Shown: positions 8,974-18,292, numbered from the stretch's first letter. The stretch: 64,000 nt of DNA from CBDBDZ01 sp965204215 (GCA_965204215.1 CBDBDZ010000013.1:434001-498000); one strand, 5' to 3'. Numbers and translations: made by a program. Notes: generated by a model not told the origin, from the letters alone.

Positions 8974-10263
8974 ATGAATACTGAAATCAAAGCGCCACAG
9001 TTTCCTGAATCTGTTCAGGATGGCTTGATAGTAACATGGCATAAAAATGTCGGTGACAGTATTTTTCGCGACGATTTGTTAGTTGATATTGAAACCGATA
9101 AAGTTGTTCTGGAAGTCAATGCTCCAGGTTCTGGTGTATTATCAGATATTATTAAACCAGCAGATTCAGTGGTACAAAGTTTAGAAATTATCGGAATCAT
9201 TTCTGAACAAGCTGTAGCAAAAAGCCCAGTCAGCGACCCTGAACCAACACCTGCTACTGAGGTGGAGCTTGTCGAATCATCAAGCGAGCCGTTAATTAAC
9301 CCGGCGGCAAAGAAAATGATGGATGAACATGACCTTAATGCCGATGACGTTGAGGGCACAGCAAAAGGTGGTCGAATCAGTAAAGGAGATGTGCAACGAG
9401 TTCTGGATAATACAATTTCTGAATCGGCAATAACTGAACCAACACCGTCACCTGCTAATACAGTGAAAGATGACGCTGCGACAATTGCCCCTGCTCCTGT
9501 GTCAGCCTCTGACTCGCAAGATCAAACAGCAAAAAATATTGGTGTTCCTGCTTCCAGCCTTGAGCGCAATGAAGAACGCGTACCTATGACGCGGTTACGT
9601 GCCAGAATTGCTGAGCGGTTGGTAGCTTCGCAGCACAGTACTGCAATGTTAACGACCTTTAATGAAGTGAATATGGGTGCGCTAATTAAACTCCGAAAAG
9701 CCCACAAAGAGAGTTTTCAAGAGCGTTATCAAGCCAAATTAGGCTTTATGTCGTTTTTCTTAAAGGCCAGCGTACATGCCCTTCAGCAATTTCCATCAGT
9801 CAATGCCTATATCGATGGTAATGAGATCATTTATCACGACTATCAGGATATAGGTGTAGCTGTATCTTCCGAGCGCGGTCTCGTTGTACCAGTACTTCGC
9901 AGTGTGCAAAATTTAAGTCTGGCAGAGATTGAAACCCAAATATCCAATTATGGCAAACAGGCACAGGCAGGCAAGTTGGGTATTGGCGACTTGACAGGCG
10001 GTACTTTCACCATTTCCAATGGAGGGGTATTTGGCAGTTTACTTTCAACGCCTATTATCAACCCACCGCAAACTGCCATCTTGGGAATGCATGCCATTCA
10101 GGAGCGACCTGTTGCCATTGATGGCGAAGTGGTTATTCAACCCATGATGTATTTAGCCCTATCTTATGATCACCGCTTGATTGATGGCAAAGAAGCCGTA
10201 CAGTTTTTAATGGTAATTAAAAACCAGTTGGAAGACCCTACACGGATATTATTAAATATTTAA
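8974..10263 (+). CDS. sucB: Dihydrolipoyl succinyltransferase (E2 of 2-oxoglutarate dehydrogenase)
   Basis: A 429-residue E2. The N-terminal lipoyl domain has the lipoylated Lys43 in IETDKVVLEV. An Ala/Pro/Glu-rich linker leads to a peripheral-subunit-binding domain at about 107-143 (NPAAKKMMDEHDLNADDV, GGRISKGDV). After a second linker comes the acyltransferase domain (about 200-429) with the catalytic SYDHRLIDGKEAVQFL. It forms the multimeric core carrying succinyl groups from SucA to CoA and binds Lpd. It lies 20 bases after sucA. Confidence 0.97.
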   Translation: MNTEIKAPQFPESVQDGLIVTWHKNVGDSIFRDDLLVDIETDKVVLEVNAPGSGVLSDIIKPADSVVQSLEIIGIISEQAVAKSPVSDPEPTPATEVELVESSSEPLINPAAKKMMDEHDLNADDVEGTAKGGRISKGDVQRVLDNTISESAITEPTPSPANTVKDDAATIAPAPVSASDSQDQTAKNIGVPASSLERNEERVPMTRLRARIAERLVASQHSTAMLTTFNEVNMGALIKLRKAHKESFQERYQAKLGFMSFFLKASVHALQQFPSVNAYIDGNEIIYHDYQDIGVAVSSERGLVVPVLRSVQNLSLAEIETQISNYGKQAQAGKLGIGDLTGGTFTISNGGVFGSLLSTPIINPPQTAILGMHAIQERPVAIDGEVVIQPMMYLALSYDHRLIDGKEAVQFLMVIKNQLEDPTRILLNI

Positions 10264-10285
10264 ACACGATTAGTTAGAGAGAATT

Positions 10286-11722
10286 ATGCAAACAGAATAC
10301 GATGTAATAGTTATAGGCTCAGGACCAGCGGGATATGTCGCCGCCATTAGAGCTTCACAATTGGGTTTAAGAACAGCTTGTATTGAAAAGTGGCGCAACG
10401 ATAAAGGTGCAGGTGTGAATGGTGGTACTTGCCTCAATGTCGGTTGTATTCCCTCGAAAGCATTGTTAGATACTTCATATAAATATCACATGGTGCAACA
10501 GGATTTTGATGTCCATGGTATCACCATTGGTGATGTGAGTATTGATATAGGCAAAATGTTAAAGCGCAAAGATAAAATTATTGCCCAATTAACGGGAGGC
10601 ATAGCAGGGTTATTTAAAGCCAATAAAGTCGATTCACTACTGGGTACTGGAAAACTTTTGAAAGACAGACAGGTAGAATATACTGATCACGATGGCAATG
10701 CTCATCAACTCAATGCTAAAAATGTTATTTTGGCCAGTGGTTCAGTACCTATCGACATTAAAGTTGCAAAAGTCAATAACGACACCATTGTCAATTCAAC
10801 AGGGGCTTTAGAGTTTGATAAGGTTCCAGAAAAGTTAGGAGTGATAGGTGCAGGCGTTATTGGTTTGGAACTTGGCAGTGTTTGGGGTTGGTTGGGTTCA
10901 GAAGTGGTTGTGTTAGAGGCAATGGACAGTTTCTTGCCAATGATGGATGGGCAAATTTCAAAAGAAGCGCAGAAAACTTTTGCTAAACAAGGATTAGATA
11001 TTCGTTTAAATTGTCGTGTTACAGGCACGAAAGAGAAAAATAATCAGGTTGAAGTGACTTATGAAAATGCTAGTGGTGAAAGCCATAGCGAAACCTTTGA
11101 TAAGTTGATTGTATGTGTGGGGCGCATCCCCCATACGCAAGGATTGTTGAGTGAAGATTCCAGTGTCCAATTAGATGAGCGTGGCTTTGTTCATGTTGAC
11201 GACACCTGTGCCACTAGTGCGCCAGGTGTTTGGGCAATAGGTGATGTGGTAAGAGGTCCCATGCTGGCGCATAAAGGTTCCGAAGAGGGTGTTATGGTAG
11301 CCGAGCGCATTATTGGTAAACCTGCGCAAATGAATTATGATTTAATTCCCAGTGTTATCTATACACACCCGGAAATTGCAGCTGTAGGTAAAACTGAAGA
11401 ACAGTTAAAACGAGAAGGTGTGGAATATGTGACGGGAACTTTTCCTTTTGCCGCTAGTGGCAGGGCTTTGGCATCGAATGATTCAGCGGGTTTCGTTAAA
11501 ATTATTGCCGATAAAAAGACTGATAGAGTTTTGGGTGTTCATGTTATTGGTAACAGTGCAGCTGAATTGGTTCAGCAAGGCGCCATTGCTATGGAGTTTG
11601 GCAGTAGCGCCGAAGATTTGGGTATGATGGTGTTTTCACATCCCACTGTGTCTGAAGCTGTGCATGAAGCGGCATTGGCAGTAGCAGGTCATGCCATTCA
11701 TATTCCCAATAGGAAGCGTTAA
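10286..11722 (+). CDS. lpd: Dihydrolipoyl dehydrogenase (E3)
   Basis: A 478-residue flavoprotein disulfide reductase that reoxidises dihydrolipoamide with NAD+. It has FAD motif VIGSGPAGYVAAIRASQLG, redox-active disulfide GGTCLNVGCIPSKALL, NAD-binding GVIGAGVIGLELGSVWGWLG, second FAD motif VWAIGDVVRGPMLAHKG and the C-terminal catalytic HPTVSEAVHEA. It follows sucB by 22 bases, after a ribosome site (GAGAGAA), and completes the 2-oxoglutarate dehydrogenase complex; it could also serve pyruvate dehydrogenase. Confidence 0.97.
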   Translation: MQTEYDVIVIGSGPAGYVAAIRASQLGLRTACIEKWRNDKGAGVNGGTCLNVGCIPSKALLDTSYKYHMVQQDFDVHGITIGDVSIDIGKMLKRKDKIIAQLTGGIAGLFKANKVDSLLGTGKLLKDRQVEYTDHDGNAHQLNAKNVILASGSVPIDIKVAKVNNDTIVNSTGALEFDKVPEKLGVIGAGVIGLELGSVWGWLGSEVVVLEAMDSFLPMMDGQISKEAQKTFAKQGLDIRLNCRVTGTKEKNNQVEVTYENASGESHSETFDKLIVCVGRIPHTQGLLSEDSSVQLDERGFVHVDDTCATSAPGVWAIGDVVRGPMLAHKGSEEGVMVAERIIGKPAQMNYDLIPSVIYTHPEIAAVGKTEEQLKREGVEYVTGTFPFAASGRALASNDSAGFVKIIADKKTDRVLGVHVIGNSAAELVQQGAIAMEFGSSAEDLGMMVFSHPTVSEAVHEAALAVAGHAIHIPNRKR

Positions 11723-11831
11723 TAGTTGGTAGTAAATGAGTATTTTGGGCATATTTTTAATGCAGTCGTTTCGAGCGCAGTCATTGTGCAAAGTTCTCTT
11801 ATCATTAATTCAAAACTAGAGAAAAAATTAT

Positions 11832-12992
11832 ATGAATATACATGAATACCAGGCCAAGTCGTTATTTCGAGACTATGGTATGCCAGTTTCACAAGGTATA
11901 GCATGTTTTAATAGTGAAGAAGTCGGCAAAGCAATTGATAGTATTGAAGACAAGCGCTGGGTTGTCAAAGCGCAAGTTCACGCTGGTGGGAGGGGCAAAG
12001 CTGGAGGCGTAAAGCTGGTTGAAAGCAAGCAGGAAGCCATTGACTTTGCTGATGGTTGGCTGGGAAAAAATTTAGTGACCTATCAAACTGACGCTAATGG
12101 TCAACCCGTTAACTGTATTTTGGTTGAAAATTGTACTGATATTTCTGATGAATTGTATTTAGGAGCAGTCATTGACCGTTCCAGCCGTCGTATTGTGGTG
12201 ATGGCATCAACCGAAGGTGGTGTTGAAATTGAAAAAGTAGCGCATGAAACGCCTGAAAAAATTCTTAAGGCAGCCATTGATCCATTAGCGGGACCGCAAC
12301 CCTACCAGGCTAGAGATATAGCATTCAAAATGGGCTTGGAAGGCGAGCAAATCAAGCAGTTTATCCACATTTTTATGCGTTTGGTTACGATGATAATTGA
12401 AAAAGATTTAGCGTTAGTTGAAGTCAACCCCCTGGTCATTACCGACTCAGGCAATTTGCATTGTTTAGATGCAAAAATTAACATCGATGGCAATGCGTTA
12501 TATCGCCAAAAATCTATTGCCGCAATGAATGACTGTTCGCAAGAAGATGCCCGTGAAGCAGAAGCTGCGAAGTGGGATTTAAACTACGTAGCCCTTGAGG
12601 GTAATATTGGGTGCATGGTCAACGGTGCAGGTCTGGCAATGGGAACCATGGACATTATTAAGTTGACAGGCGGTCAGCCTGCCAACTTTTTAGATGTAGG
12701 TGGTGGAGCCAACAAACAACGTGTGGCAGAAGCCTTTAAACTGATTCTTTCTGATACTTCAGTCAAAGCTGTATTAGTCAATATTTTTGGAGGTATTGTA
12801 CGTTGCGACATGATAGCAGAAGGCATTATTGGCGCGGTTGAAGAAGTGGGCGTAACTATCCCTGTTGTGGTACGCCTGGAAGGTACTAACGCTGATAAAG
12901 GCAGTGAAATTCTAGCCAATAGCGATTTAAACATTCAATCTGCAACATCGTTAAGCCAAGCCGCAGAGCTTGTGGTTGCAGCTGCCCAATAA
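11832..12992 (+). CDS. sucC: Succinyl-CoA synthetase beta subunit
   Basis: A 386-residue ATP-grasp subunit. It starts MNIHEYQAKSLFRDYGMPV and contains VKAQVHAGGRGKAGGVKL, LVEVNPLVITDSG and the CoA-ligase domain GGGANKQRVAEAF, VNIFGGIVRCDMIAEGI. It binds nucleotide and succinate and, with SucD, makes ATP or GTP from succinyl-CoA. The 109-base gap after lpd holds no clear terminator, so read-through from the sdh-suc operon is likely. Confidence 0.97.
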   Translation: MNIHEYQAKSLFRDYGMPVSQGIACFNSEEVGKAIDSIEDKRWVVKAQVHAGGRGKAGGVKLVESKQEAIDFADGWLGKNLVTYQTDANGQPVNCILVENCTDISDELYLGAVIDRSSRRIVVMASTEGGVEIEKVAHETPEKILKAAIDPLAGPQPYQARDIAFKMGLEGEQIKQFIHIFMRLVTMIIEKDLALVEVNPLVITDSGNLHCLDAKINIDGNALYRQKSIAAMNDCSQEDAREAEAAKWDLNYVALEGNIGCMVNGAGLAMGTMDIIKLTGGQPANFLDVGGGANKQRVAEAFKLILSDTSVKAVLVNIFGGIVRCDMIAEGIIGAVEEVGVTIPVVVRLEGTNADKGSEILANSDLNIQSATSLSQAAELVVAAAQ

Positions 12993-13008
12993 TTTTAAGC
13001 AGGAAAAT

Positions 13009-13875
13009 ATGAGTATTTTAATTAATCAATCCACCAAAGTTATTTGTCAGGGTTTTACTGGTTCACAAGGCACTTTTCACTCCGAACAAGCCATTGCTTA
13101 TGGTACGAAAATGGTTGGGGGCGTTACTCCAGGAAAAGGTGGTCAAACCCACTTAGGACTACCTGTTTTTAATACAGTAAGTGAAGCGGTTGCTGCAACG
13201 GCTGCAACGGCATCGGTTATTTATGTACCTGCGCCGTTTTGCAAAGACTCTATTCTTGAAGCAGCAAATGCAGGTATAGAATTAGTCGTTTGTATTACTG
13301 AAGGCATACCAACGCTGGATATGCTTATCGTTAAGCAAGTTTGCGATCAATCGGGCGTAACTTTGATAGGGCCCAATTGCCCCGGTGTTATTACGCCTGG
13401 CGAATCTAAAATTGGCATTATGCCCGGCCATATTCACTTAGCTGGGAAAGTAGGAATTGTTTCACGTTCAGGTACTCTGACCTATGAAGCTGTCAAGCAA
13501 ACAACCGACTATGGCTTTGGTCAATCTACTTGCGTTGGTATTGGTGGCGACCCTATTCCTGGTAGCAACTTTATTGATATATTAGCGCGTTTCCAAAACG
13601 ATGAGCAAACTGAAGCTATTGTTATGATAGGCGAAATAGGAGGCACGGCTGAAGAAGAAGCCGCCGAATTTATCAAAGCCGAAGTTACCAAACCTGTTGT
13701 TGCTTATATTGCGGGTGTTACTGCCCCGGCAGGCAAGCGCATGGGTCATGCTGGAGCTATTATTTCAGGGGGCAAAGGCACTGCTGATGAAAAATTCGCA
13801 GCTCTTGAAGCAGCAGGTGTAACAACAGTGAAAAGCCTGGCAATGATTGGGGATGCCTTAAAAACGGTTATGTAA
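13009..13875 (+). CDS. sucD: Succinyl-CoA synthetase alpha subunit
   Basis: A 288-residue CoA-binding subunit: N-terminal CoA fold (TKVICQGFTGSQGTFHSEQA, GTKMVGGVTPGKGGQTH), IGPNCPGVITP, and the phosphohistidine loop GHAGAIISGGKGTADEKF. The frame is open from 12970, inside sucC, but the ATG at 13009 is preferred because an AGGAAA ribosome site lies just upstream and the protein then has normal length. Last gene of the TCA block; a repeat begins about 15 bases after the stop. Confidence 0.97.
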   Translation: MSILINQSTKVICQGFTGSQGTFHSEQAIAYGTKMVGGVTPGKGGQTHLGLPVFNTVSEAVAATAATASVIYVPAPFCKDSILEAANAGIELVVCITEGIPTLDMLIVKQVCDQSGVTLIGPNCPGVITPGESKIGIMPGHIHLAGKVGIVSRSGTLTYEAVKQTTDYGFGQSTCVGIGGDPIPGSNFIDILARFQNDEQTEAIVMIGEIGGTAEEEAAEFIKAEVTKPVVAYIAGVTAPAGKRMGHAGAIISGGKGTADEKFAALEAAGVTTVKSLAMIGDALKTVM

Positions 13876-13890
13876 AAGAAAGCACATATT

Positions 13891-14256
13891 AACCTGGCAA
13901 TAAAATATCGCTCCTGTGTAATTTCAATGGTTCGCGACTAAGCTATCGCTCACCGGAGGCACTTCCTTGAACCTAGATTTTGCAGTTGAACGCTAATTTC
14001 ACTTCTAAGAGTTTGAATGTTATTGATAAACGCTTATTCTTCGATTCACTTCATAAGTGAATTACAAACCGCTACCTGGCTTTACAGCCCTTTTCAGTTC
14101 ACACTGCTGCGTTATGGCTTTTGGTAAGGGCTACAACCATTACCTGCAAGCCATGCCTTGCATTATTTCCTGAAAATAACTGTAAATTCCAGGTTCAACT
14201 ACGGAATCTAGGTTGAAATATTAGCTTGGTATTTTCATGCCGAATTAATAACAACC
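13891..14256 (+). repeat. Family B dispersed repeat, copy 1 (interrupted by element C)
   Basis: Begins AACCTGGCAATAAAATATCG and ends near GGTATTTTCATGCCGAATT. The same start, the AGCTATCGCTC and ACTTCCTTG blocks and the same end occur in reverse at 43077-43255, and a third copy lies at 34408-34567. Here the copy is split by a 241-bp insert with inverted ends (13972-14212). Joining the flanks restores the order of the uninterrupted copies. It fills the 380-base gap between sucD and the minus-strand SPOR gene and has no open reading frame worth reporting. Confidence 0.75.
13972..14212. mobile_element. Element C: 241-bp miniature inverted-repeat element nested in repeat B
   Basis: The left end CCTAGATTTTGCAGTTGAAC (13972-13991) matches the reverse complement of the right end (14193-14212) at 17 of 20 positions. 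TTGAA flanks it on both sides (13967-13971 and 14213-14217), which fits a 5-bp target duplication. It has no coding capacity, so it would depend on a transposase elsewhere. The insertion point lies between the ACTTCCTTG and ATTAGC blocks that are contiguous in copy 43077-43255. Confidence 0.7.
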
Positions 14257-15074
14257 TAACAAGGATTCTCTTCAATTTTAACAAAGTTAAATTGACGTCG
14301 AATATTCTCAAAAACTTCGTTGTTGAAGACTCGCACGTCTTTGCGCCCAATAAAAATCCGGTATTTTTTGCGCTCTCTTTGTTCAATATTGGCTTCAAAG
14401 CCTAAGTCTCGCAGCCTTGATGCATAGCGTGTGGCGTTGCGTTCGTTGACGAAGACACCAGTAGAAATGCCGCCACGGTATAAGCCGTCTTTAAGCAGAT
14501 GTGCGTCCAGGTTTAAATCACGAATGGCTAAGATGGTTTGTTTAACATTATTTCTAATGTTGGCAGGAGGAATATAAACCCAATAAAAAGGTGCATCTTC
14601 GCTGTAAACTTCAGGGTTGATTTTAGATTTACCAAGCGTATCAATAATAGCTGTCATATCATCGTCTTTTTCCAAATTGGTGAGATTGATACAAACGCGA
14701 GATAATCCACTGGGTTGATAGGCTTCGGTTTTAAGTTCTTCGGCTTGTTCATCTAATGGTATATCTTCAAGTAAATCTAATTCGCTATAGGAAACAATGG
14801 CGTTAAAAACTGCGCCATTCTCGTTGGTAAGACTAGAGCTATTAGATTGACGGTTGCCGGGATTGATATTTGAATTGCTGGCGGTAGCAATAGGGGTATG
14901 AGTAATTTCAGTGGGTAGTGATTCCAGTTCATCAATCATTACCAGTGAAGAGGGAAAGGCTGCGGATTGCTGCGGTTTTAGTGCGTTGGGCTTGGGGGCA
15001 TTTAGATTGCTTCTAAATACCAGGCTAATTACGGCAATATTGATGATGATTAGAATGAGGAAAAACCAGCGCAT
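14256..15074 (-). CDS. Membrane-anchored SPOR-domain protein
   Basis: A 272-residue protein with one N-terminal membrane helix (RWFFLILIIINIAVISLVF), a variable Ser/Asn/Glu-rich region, and C-terminal SPOR-type sequence at about 190-265 (LKDGLYRGGISTGVFVNE, ATRYASRLRDLGFEANI). SPOR domains bind denuded glycan strands of peptidoglycan, often at the septum. It lies 31 bases downstream of coaX on the same strand, an order also known in pseudomonads. The stop codon directly abuts repeat B copy 1. Specific role unknown. Confidence 0.8.
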   Translation of the reverse strand: MRWFFLILIIINIAVISLVFRSNLNAPKPNALKPQQSAAFPSSLVMIDELESLPTEITHTPIATASNSNINPGNRQSNSSSLTNENGAVFNAIVSYSELDLLEDIPLDEQAEELKTEAYQPSGLSRVCINLTNLEKDDDMTAIIDTLGKSKINPEVYSEDAPFYWVYIPPANIRNNVKQTILAIRDLNLDAHLLKDGLYRGGISTGVFVNERNATRYASRLRDLGFEANIEQRERKKYRIFIGRKDVRVFNNEVFENIRRQFNFVKIEENPC

Positions 15075-15105
15075 GGGTGTATTTTACACAACCTGCTAAA
15101 GTATA

Positions 15106-15813
15106 TTAAGGCATAGCCAGGGATAAGCCATCAAATACCAGTGACTTATCGTAAATGGGTTGCAGGTGTTGTAAGTGCTTGATTAGAAGTGGTGCGTTAC
15201 CGCCGCAGCAATAAAGTTTTATCGGGTCGGTACAGCTCATCTTTTGATAACTACTTTCAATAAGAGATAATGTCATGTGTAAGCAGCCGTTGTTAATACA
15301 ACTGGTAGTAGATGTACCTAATGTTGGCTTGGTACTATTGTCCAGCTGGTTACAGGTGTTGAGTATTGGAATATCAGTTTGCTTAAGTGACTGGTGTAGC
15401 ACGTTAAGCCCAGGGACAATGTAACCGCCTAAATGGTTTCCATTGCTATCAATACCATCAATAGTAGTGGTAGTGCCACTATCTACTACTAATGAGGCAC
15501 CTTGCACTTTACAGAATGCAGCTAACATGGCGAGCCAACGGTCTACGCCTAGTTGTGGATAGGCAATATTCAGCCCAGCAAACTTATCCTGAACTCTAGC
15601 AATTTCAGGTTCAATGGCAAAGTAATGGCGACAAGTATCGAGTAAGGTCTTTGATTGAATAACAGAACAAACTCTTATGCGGTTAACCGCAGGCAACGAT
15701 TCAAATAATGATGGTAGACTGTCAGTGTAACTGGCTCGTTTGATAGCATTGTCATCAGGTAACAGCCGATATTTAAAATAGCTATTGCCGCAATCAATAT
15801 CAAGTGTATTCAA
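15106..15813 (-). CDS. coaX: Type III pantothenate kinase
   Basis: A 235-residue ASKHA-fold kinase catalysing the first step of CoA synthesis. It has the N-terminal phosphate loop DIDCGNSYFKYRL, the pantothenate-binding region LGVDRWLAMLAA, and the catalytic and adenosine motifs VVDSGTTTTIDGID and LGGYIVPGL. The start is TTG, whose TTGA overlaps the TGA stop of gshB, indicating translational coupling. Slightly shorter than many family members, as in pseudomonads. Confidence 0.92.
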   Translation of the reverse strand: MNTLDIDCGNSYFKYRLLPDDNAIKRASYTDSLPSLFESLPAVNRIRVCSVIQSKTLLDTCRHYFAIEPEIARVQDKFAGLNIAYPQLGVDRWLAMLAAFCKVQGASLVVDSGTTTTIDGIDSNGNHLGGYIVPGLNVLHQSLKQTDIPILNTCNQLDNSTKPTLGTSTTSCINNGCLHMTLSLIESSYQKMSCTDPIKLYCCGGNAPLLIKHLQHLQPIYDKSLVFDGLSLAMP

Positions 15814-16757
15814 AGTGCAGCCTGATTTTCAATGGACTGTATTAGCAAGGAACCAATATCAATGCCTGTCTCGTTCTGTATTTCGCGCAGACAGGTTGGG
15901 CTAGTGACATTAATTTCGGTCAAATAATCGCCAATAACATCAAGCCCTACAAAAAACAGTCCTTTGCGTTTTAGGGTTGGGCCAATCTCGTTAGCAATCC
16001 ACCTGTCGCGCTCTGAAAGAGGTTTAACAATACCCTTGCCGCCTGCAGCAAGATTGCCCCGGTTCTCACCCTGAGAAGGGATGCGTGCTAAACAATAGTC
16101 CAGCGGTGTTCCATTAATCATCAGTATGCGTTTATCGCCATTGACAATGTCAGGAATAAAACACTGAGCCATGATTTGCCGTTGGCCAAAATTTGTAAGA
16201 GTTTCTAAAATAACATTCAGGTTGTTGTCACCCTGTTTAACTCGGAATATGGAGTTGCCACCCATGCCATCGAGCGGTTTTAAAATAGTGTCACCGCGAT
16301 TGTGGTGAAAGGCGGTTAATAACTTATTGTCACGGCTCACCAAAGTTGGCGGACAGCATTGAGGGAATTGTGTGGCAAACAGTTTTTCATTGCAATCACG
16401 AATGCTTTCAGGGTTGTTGATAACTTTAGCGCCTTGCATTTGAGCCATTTCCAGCAAATAGGTACTATAGATATATTCCATATCAAATGGTGGGTCTTTG
16501 CGCATTAAAATGATATCAATTTCACTCAAGGGTTTGGTTAGAGTGCTACCTTTTTCAAACCAGTGATCTGCGTTATTAAAAACCTTGAGTGGTGTTATAT
16601 TGGCCTTGACAATGCCTTCATCAATAAACATATCCTGTTGTTGAAGATAATACAGTTGATAGTCTGCATTGCGTGCTGCCCACAACAGAGCCAGGCTTGT
16701 GTCTTTTTCGTAATTGATGGACTCAATAGGATCCATCACAATGGACAGGGTTTTCAT
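15810..16757 (-). CDS. gshB: Glutathione synthetase
   Basis: A 315-residue ATP-grasp ligase joining gamma-glutamylcysteine and glycine. Motifs include MDPIESINYEKDTSLALL at the N-terminus, RKDPPFDMEYIYSTYLLE, the ATP-grasp ILKPLDGMGGNSIFRV, and ENRGNLAAGGKG with the C-terminal GLDVIGDYLTEINVTSPT. The frame extends upstream to 16805 within gluQ, but the Met at 16757 gives the family's usual start and length. It follows gluQ by seven bases and overlaps coaX. Confidence 0.96.
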   Translation of the reverse strand: MKTLSIVMDPIESINYEKDTSLALLWAARNADYQLYYLQQQDMFIDEGIVKANITPLKVFNNADHWFEKGSTLTKPLSEIDIILMRKDPPFDMEYIYSTYLLEMAQMQGAKVINNPESIRDCNEKLFATQFPQCCPPTLVSRDNKLLTAFHHNRGDTILKPLDGMGGNSIFRVKQGDNNLNVILETLTNFGQRQIMAQCFIPDIVNGDKRILMINGTPLDYCLARIPSQGENRGNLAAGGKGIVKPLSERDRWIANEIGPTLKRKGLFFVGLDVIGDYLTEINVTSPTCLREIQNETGIDIGSLLIQSIENQAAL

Positions 16758-16764
16758 AGGGCTA

Positions 16765-17655
16765 TTATAGTGCAATTTGTGATAGTGTTTTAGGCACCTT
16801 GCCAATATTCCAATGACTTATTGCCCAAATCAAAATATTGGAAGGAGTTTCATTCATTAATTCAGCTGGCGGGTTTTGGTTGAGAAAAACCAAAGATTTG
16901 AATAAGTTGGTGCGAATGGATAGTTGATCTGTCAATAATTCAGGTGCTGCAGTTTGCTTGCTTAATTTATTGCCATCGTTATGAGTTGCCATGGGAACAT
17001 GGGCGTATTCAGGTTGAGGTAAATGCAAGCACTGCATTAAATACAACTGTCTGGCGGTGGAATCTAACAAATCTGCTCCACGTACCACTCGGTTGATACC
17101 CTGTTCATAATCATCAACACTAACGGCTATTTGGTAGGAGATGAGTTTGTCGCGCCGAACTACAATAAAGTCACCGCCCATCGCCTGATAATCATATTTT
17201 TTCTCGCCTTGTATGTAATCATTCCATTGTACGTCAAAATTTAGCATAAGACGTGTTGCGCAGTCAGCTTTATCAATGTTCGATAGATGGCGGCAATGAC
17301 CATCATAAATAGTGTTAAGGGTTCTTAACCTTGAGCGAGTACAGTCACAGGCAAATAGTAAGTTATCTTCTGCAAGCTGCTGTAGGTAATGTTGGTAACG
17401 ATGGTGATTCTGGCTTTGAAACAAGACTTCACCATCCCAATGGAGTTGGTAATGTTCAAGGCATTTTAAAATGGCGTTGGCAGCGTCTTGTTGCTCTCTG
17501 GGTGGGTCCATATCTTCAATGCGTACCAACCATTTACCCTGGTTGAAATGCGCATCGGTAAAACTGGCTACAGCACTAACCAGCGACCCAAAATGTAAAT
17601 TGCCTGTGGGAGAAGGAGCAAAGCGTCCGATATATGTCATACCAGTGTGTGACAC
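16765..17655 (-). CDS. gluQ: Glutamyl-Q tRNA(Asp) synthetase
   Basis: A 296-residue truncated glutamyl-tRNA synthetase paralogue that attaches glutamate to queuosine in tRNA-Asp. It has the HIGH-like GRFAPSPTGNLHFGSLVSA, the zinc-ligand region ACDCTRSRLR with DGHCRHL, GADLLDSTARQLYL and a KMSKS-like KLSKQ loop. The anticodon-binding domain of full GluRS is absent, as expected. It lies directly downstream of dksA, a common gammaproteobacterial pair. A second Met five residues in (17640) is an alternative start. Confidence 0.95.
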   Translation of the reverse strand: MSHTGMTYIGRFAPSPTGNLHFGSLVSAVASFTDAHFNQGKWLVRIEDMDPPREQQDAANAILKCLEHYQLHWDGEVLFQSQNHHRYQHYLQQLAEDNLLFACDCTRSRLRTLNTIYDGHCRHLSNIDKADCATRLMLNFDVQWNDYIQGEKKYDYQAMGGDFIVVRRDKLISYQIAVSVDDYEQGINRVVRGADLLDSTARQLYLMQCLHLPQPEYAHVPMATHNDGNKLSKQTAAPELLTDQLSIRTNLFKSLVFLNQNPPAELMNETPSNILIWAISHWNIGKVPKTLSQIAL

Positions 17656-17657
17656 TT

Positions 17658-17686
17658 AGGTTTCTAATGCATAATCTGGATTTAAC
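17658..17686 (-). repeat. Isolated end of family A repeat between dksA and gluQ
   Basis: On the minus strand the sequence TCCAGATTATGCATTAGAAA, followed by CCT, matches the terminal 25 or so bases of the palindromic element found at 30537 and 49716. No second arm is present. It begins at the dksA stop codon and ends a few bases before the gluQ start, so it makes up almost all of the intergenic gap. Confidence 0.55.
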
Positions 17687-18131
17687 CCATGGTTTGACGC
17701 TCTTTAATTTCGTCTAATGATTTGCAGTCAATACAAAGCGTTGCTGTAGGTCTGACTTCCAAGCGGCGAATGCCAATTTCGATACCACATTGCTCGCACC
17801 AGCCATAGTCATTTTCGCTGATTAAGTCCAGAGTTTTATTAATCTTACTTAATAACTTTCGTTCGCGATCGCGTGTGCGGAGTTCCAGGCTGAACTCTTC
17901 TTCATGGGTAGCTCGGTCAGTGGGATCAGGAAAACTGGCGGCATCGTCTTTCATGTGGCCAACTGTGCGGTCAACTTCTTTCATTAACTGGTCGCGCCAA
18001 GCCAAAAGAATACTACGAAAATGTGTATGTTGATTGGTATTCATATACTCTTCGCCTTTTTTTTCCTTATAAGGTTTAATTCCATATAAGTGTGCTGGAG
18101 AAGGTGTGTTGGCAGTTTTTTTGGTTGGCAT
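17682..18131 (-). CDS. dksA: RNA polymerase-binding transcription factor DksA
   Basis: A 149-residue coiled-coil regulator that enters the RNA polymerase secondary channel and works with ppGpp. Visible are the coiled-coil tip DAASFPDPTDRATHEEEFSL with the catalytic Asp pair, and the zinc finger CEQCGIEIGIRRLEVRPTAT followed by CIDC. AGGAG lies 8 bases before the ATG. First gene of the minus-strand gluQ-gshB-coaX-SPOR series and divergent from the DAHP synthase gene. Confidence 0.97.
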   Translation of the reverse strand: MPTKKTANTPSPAHLYGIKPYKEKKGEEYMNTNQHTHFRSILLAWRDQLMKEVDRTVGHMKDDAASFPDPTDRATHEEEFSLELRTRDRERKLLSKINKTLDLISENDYGWCEQCGIEIGIRRLEVRPTATLCIDCKSLDEIKERQTMG

Positions 18132-18292
18132 TGTTATGCTCCTAAGTTTGAATTCAATGAGGTATTTGAAAGGGCGAGAAAAATAGCAGAAAACACAGTC
18201 TTTTTCCAGTCTTTTTTGCCCTTGCGTTGGTATCTAAAACAGTTTGTTATAGAATCGCCACCCTTATTTTGTACACCCAATCAATTGAACTT

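Noticed and set aside
13455..13472. TGTTTCACGTTCAGG in sucD resembles the left half of a parS site
   Set aside because: Only the first ten bases match TGTTTCACGTGAAACA; the other half is not complementary and the DNA encodes the conserved VSRSGT of SucD.
14195..14398. Minus-strand frame at the end of the SPOR gene and repeat B
   Set aside because: Overlaps the SPOR gene in another frame and runs into the repeat; no independent support.
16765..17655. Truncated glutamyl-tRNA synthetase as a pseudogene
   Set aside because: The short form, catalytic motifs and dksA neighbour identify it as intact GluQ.
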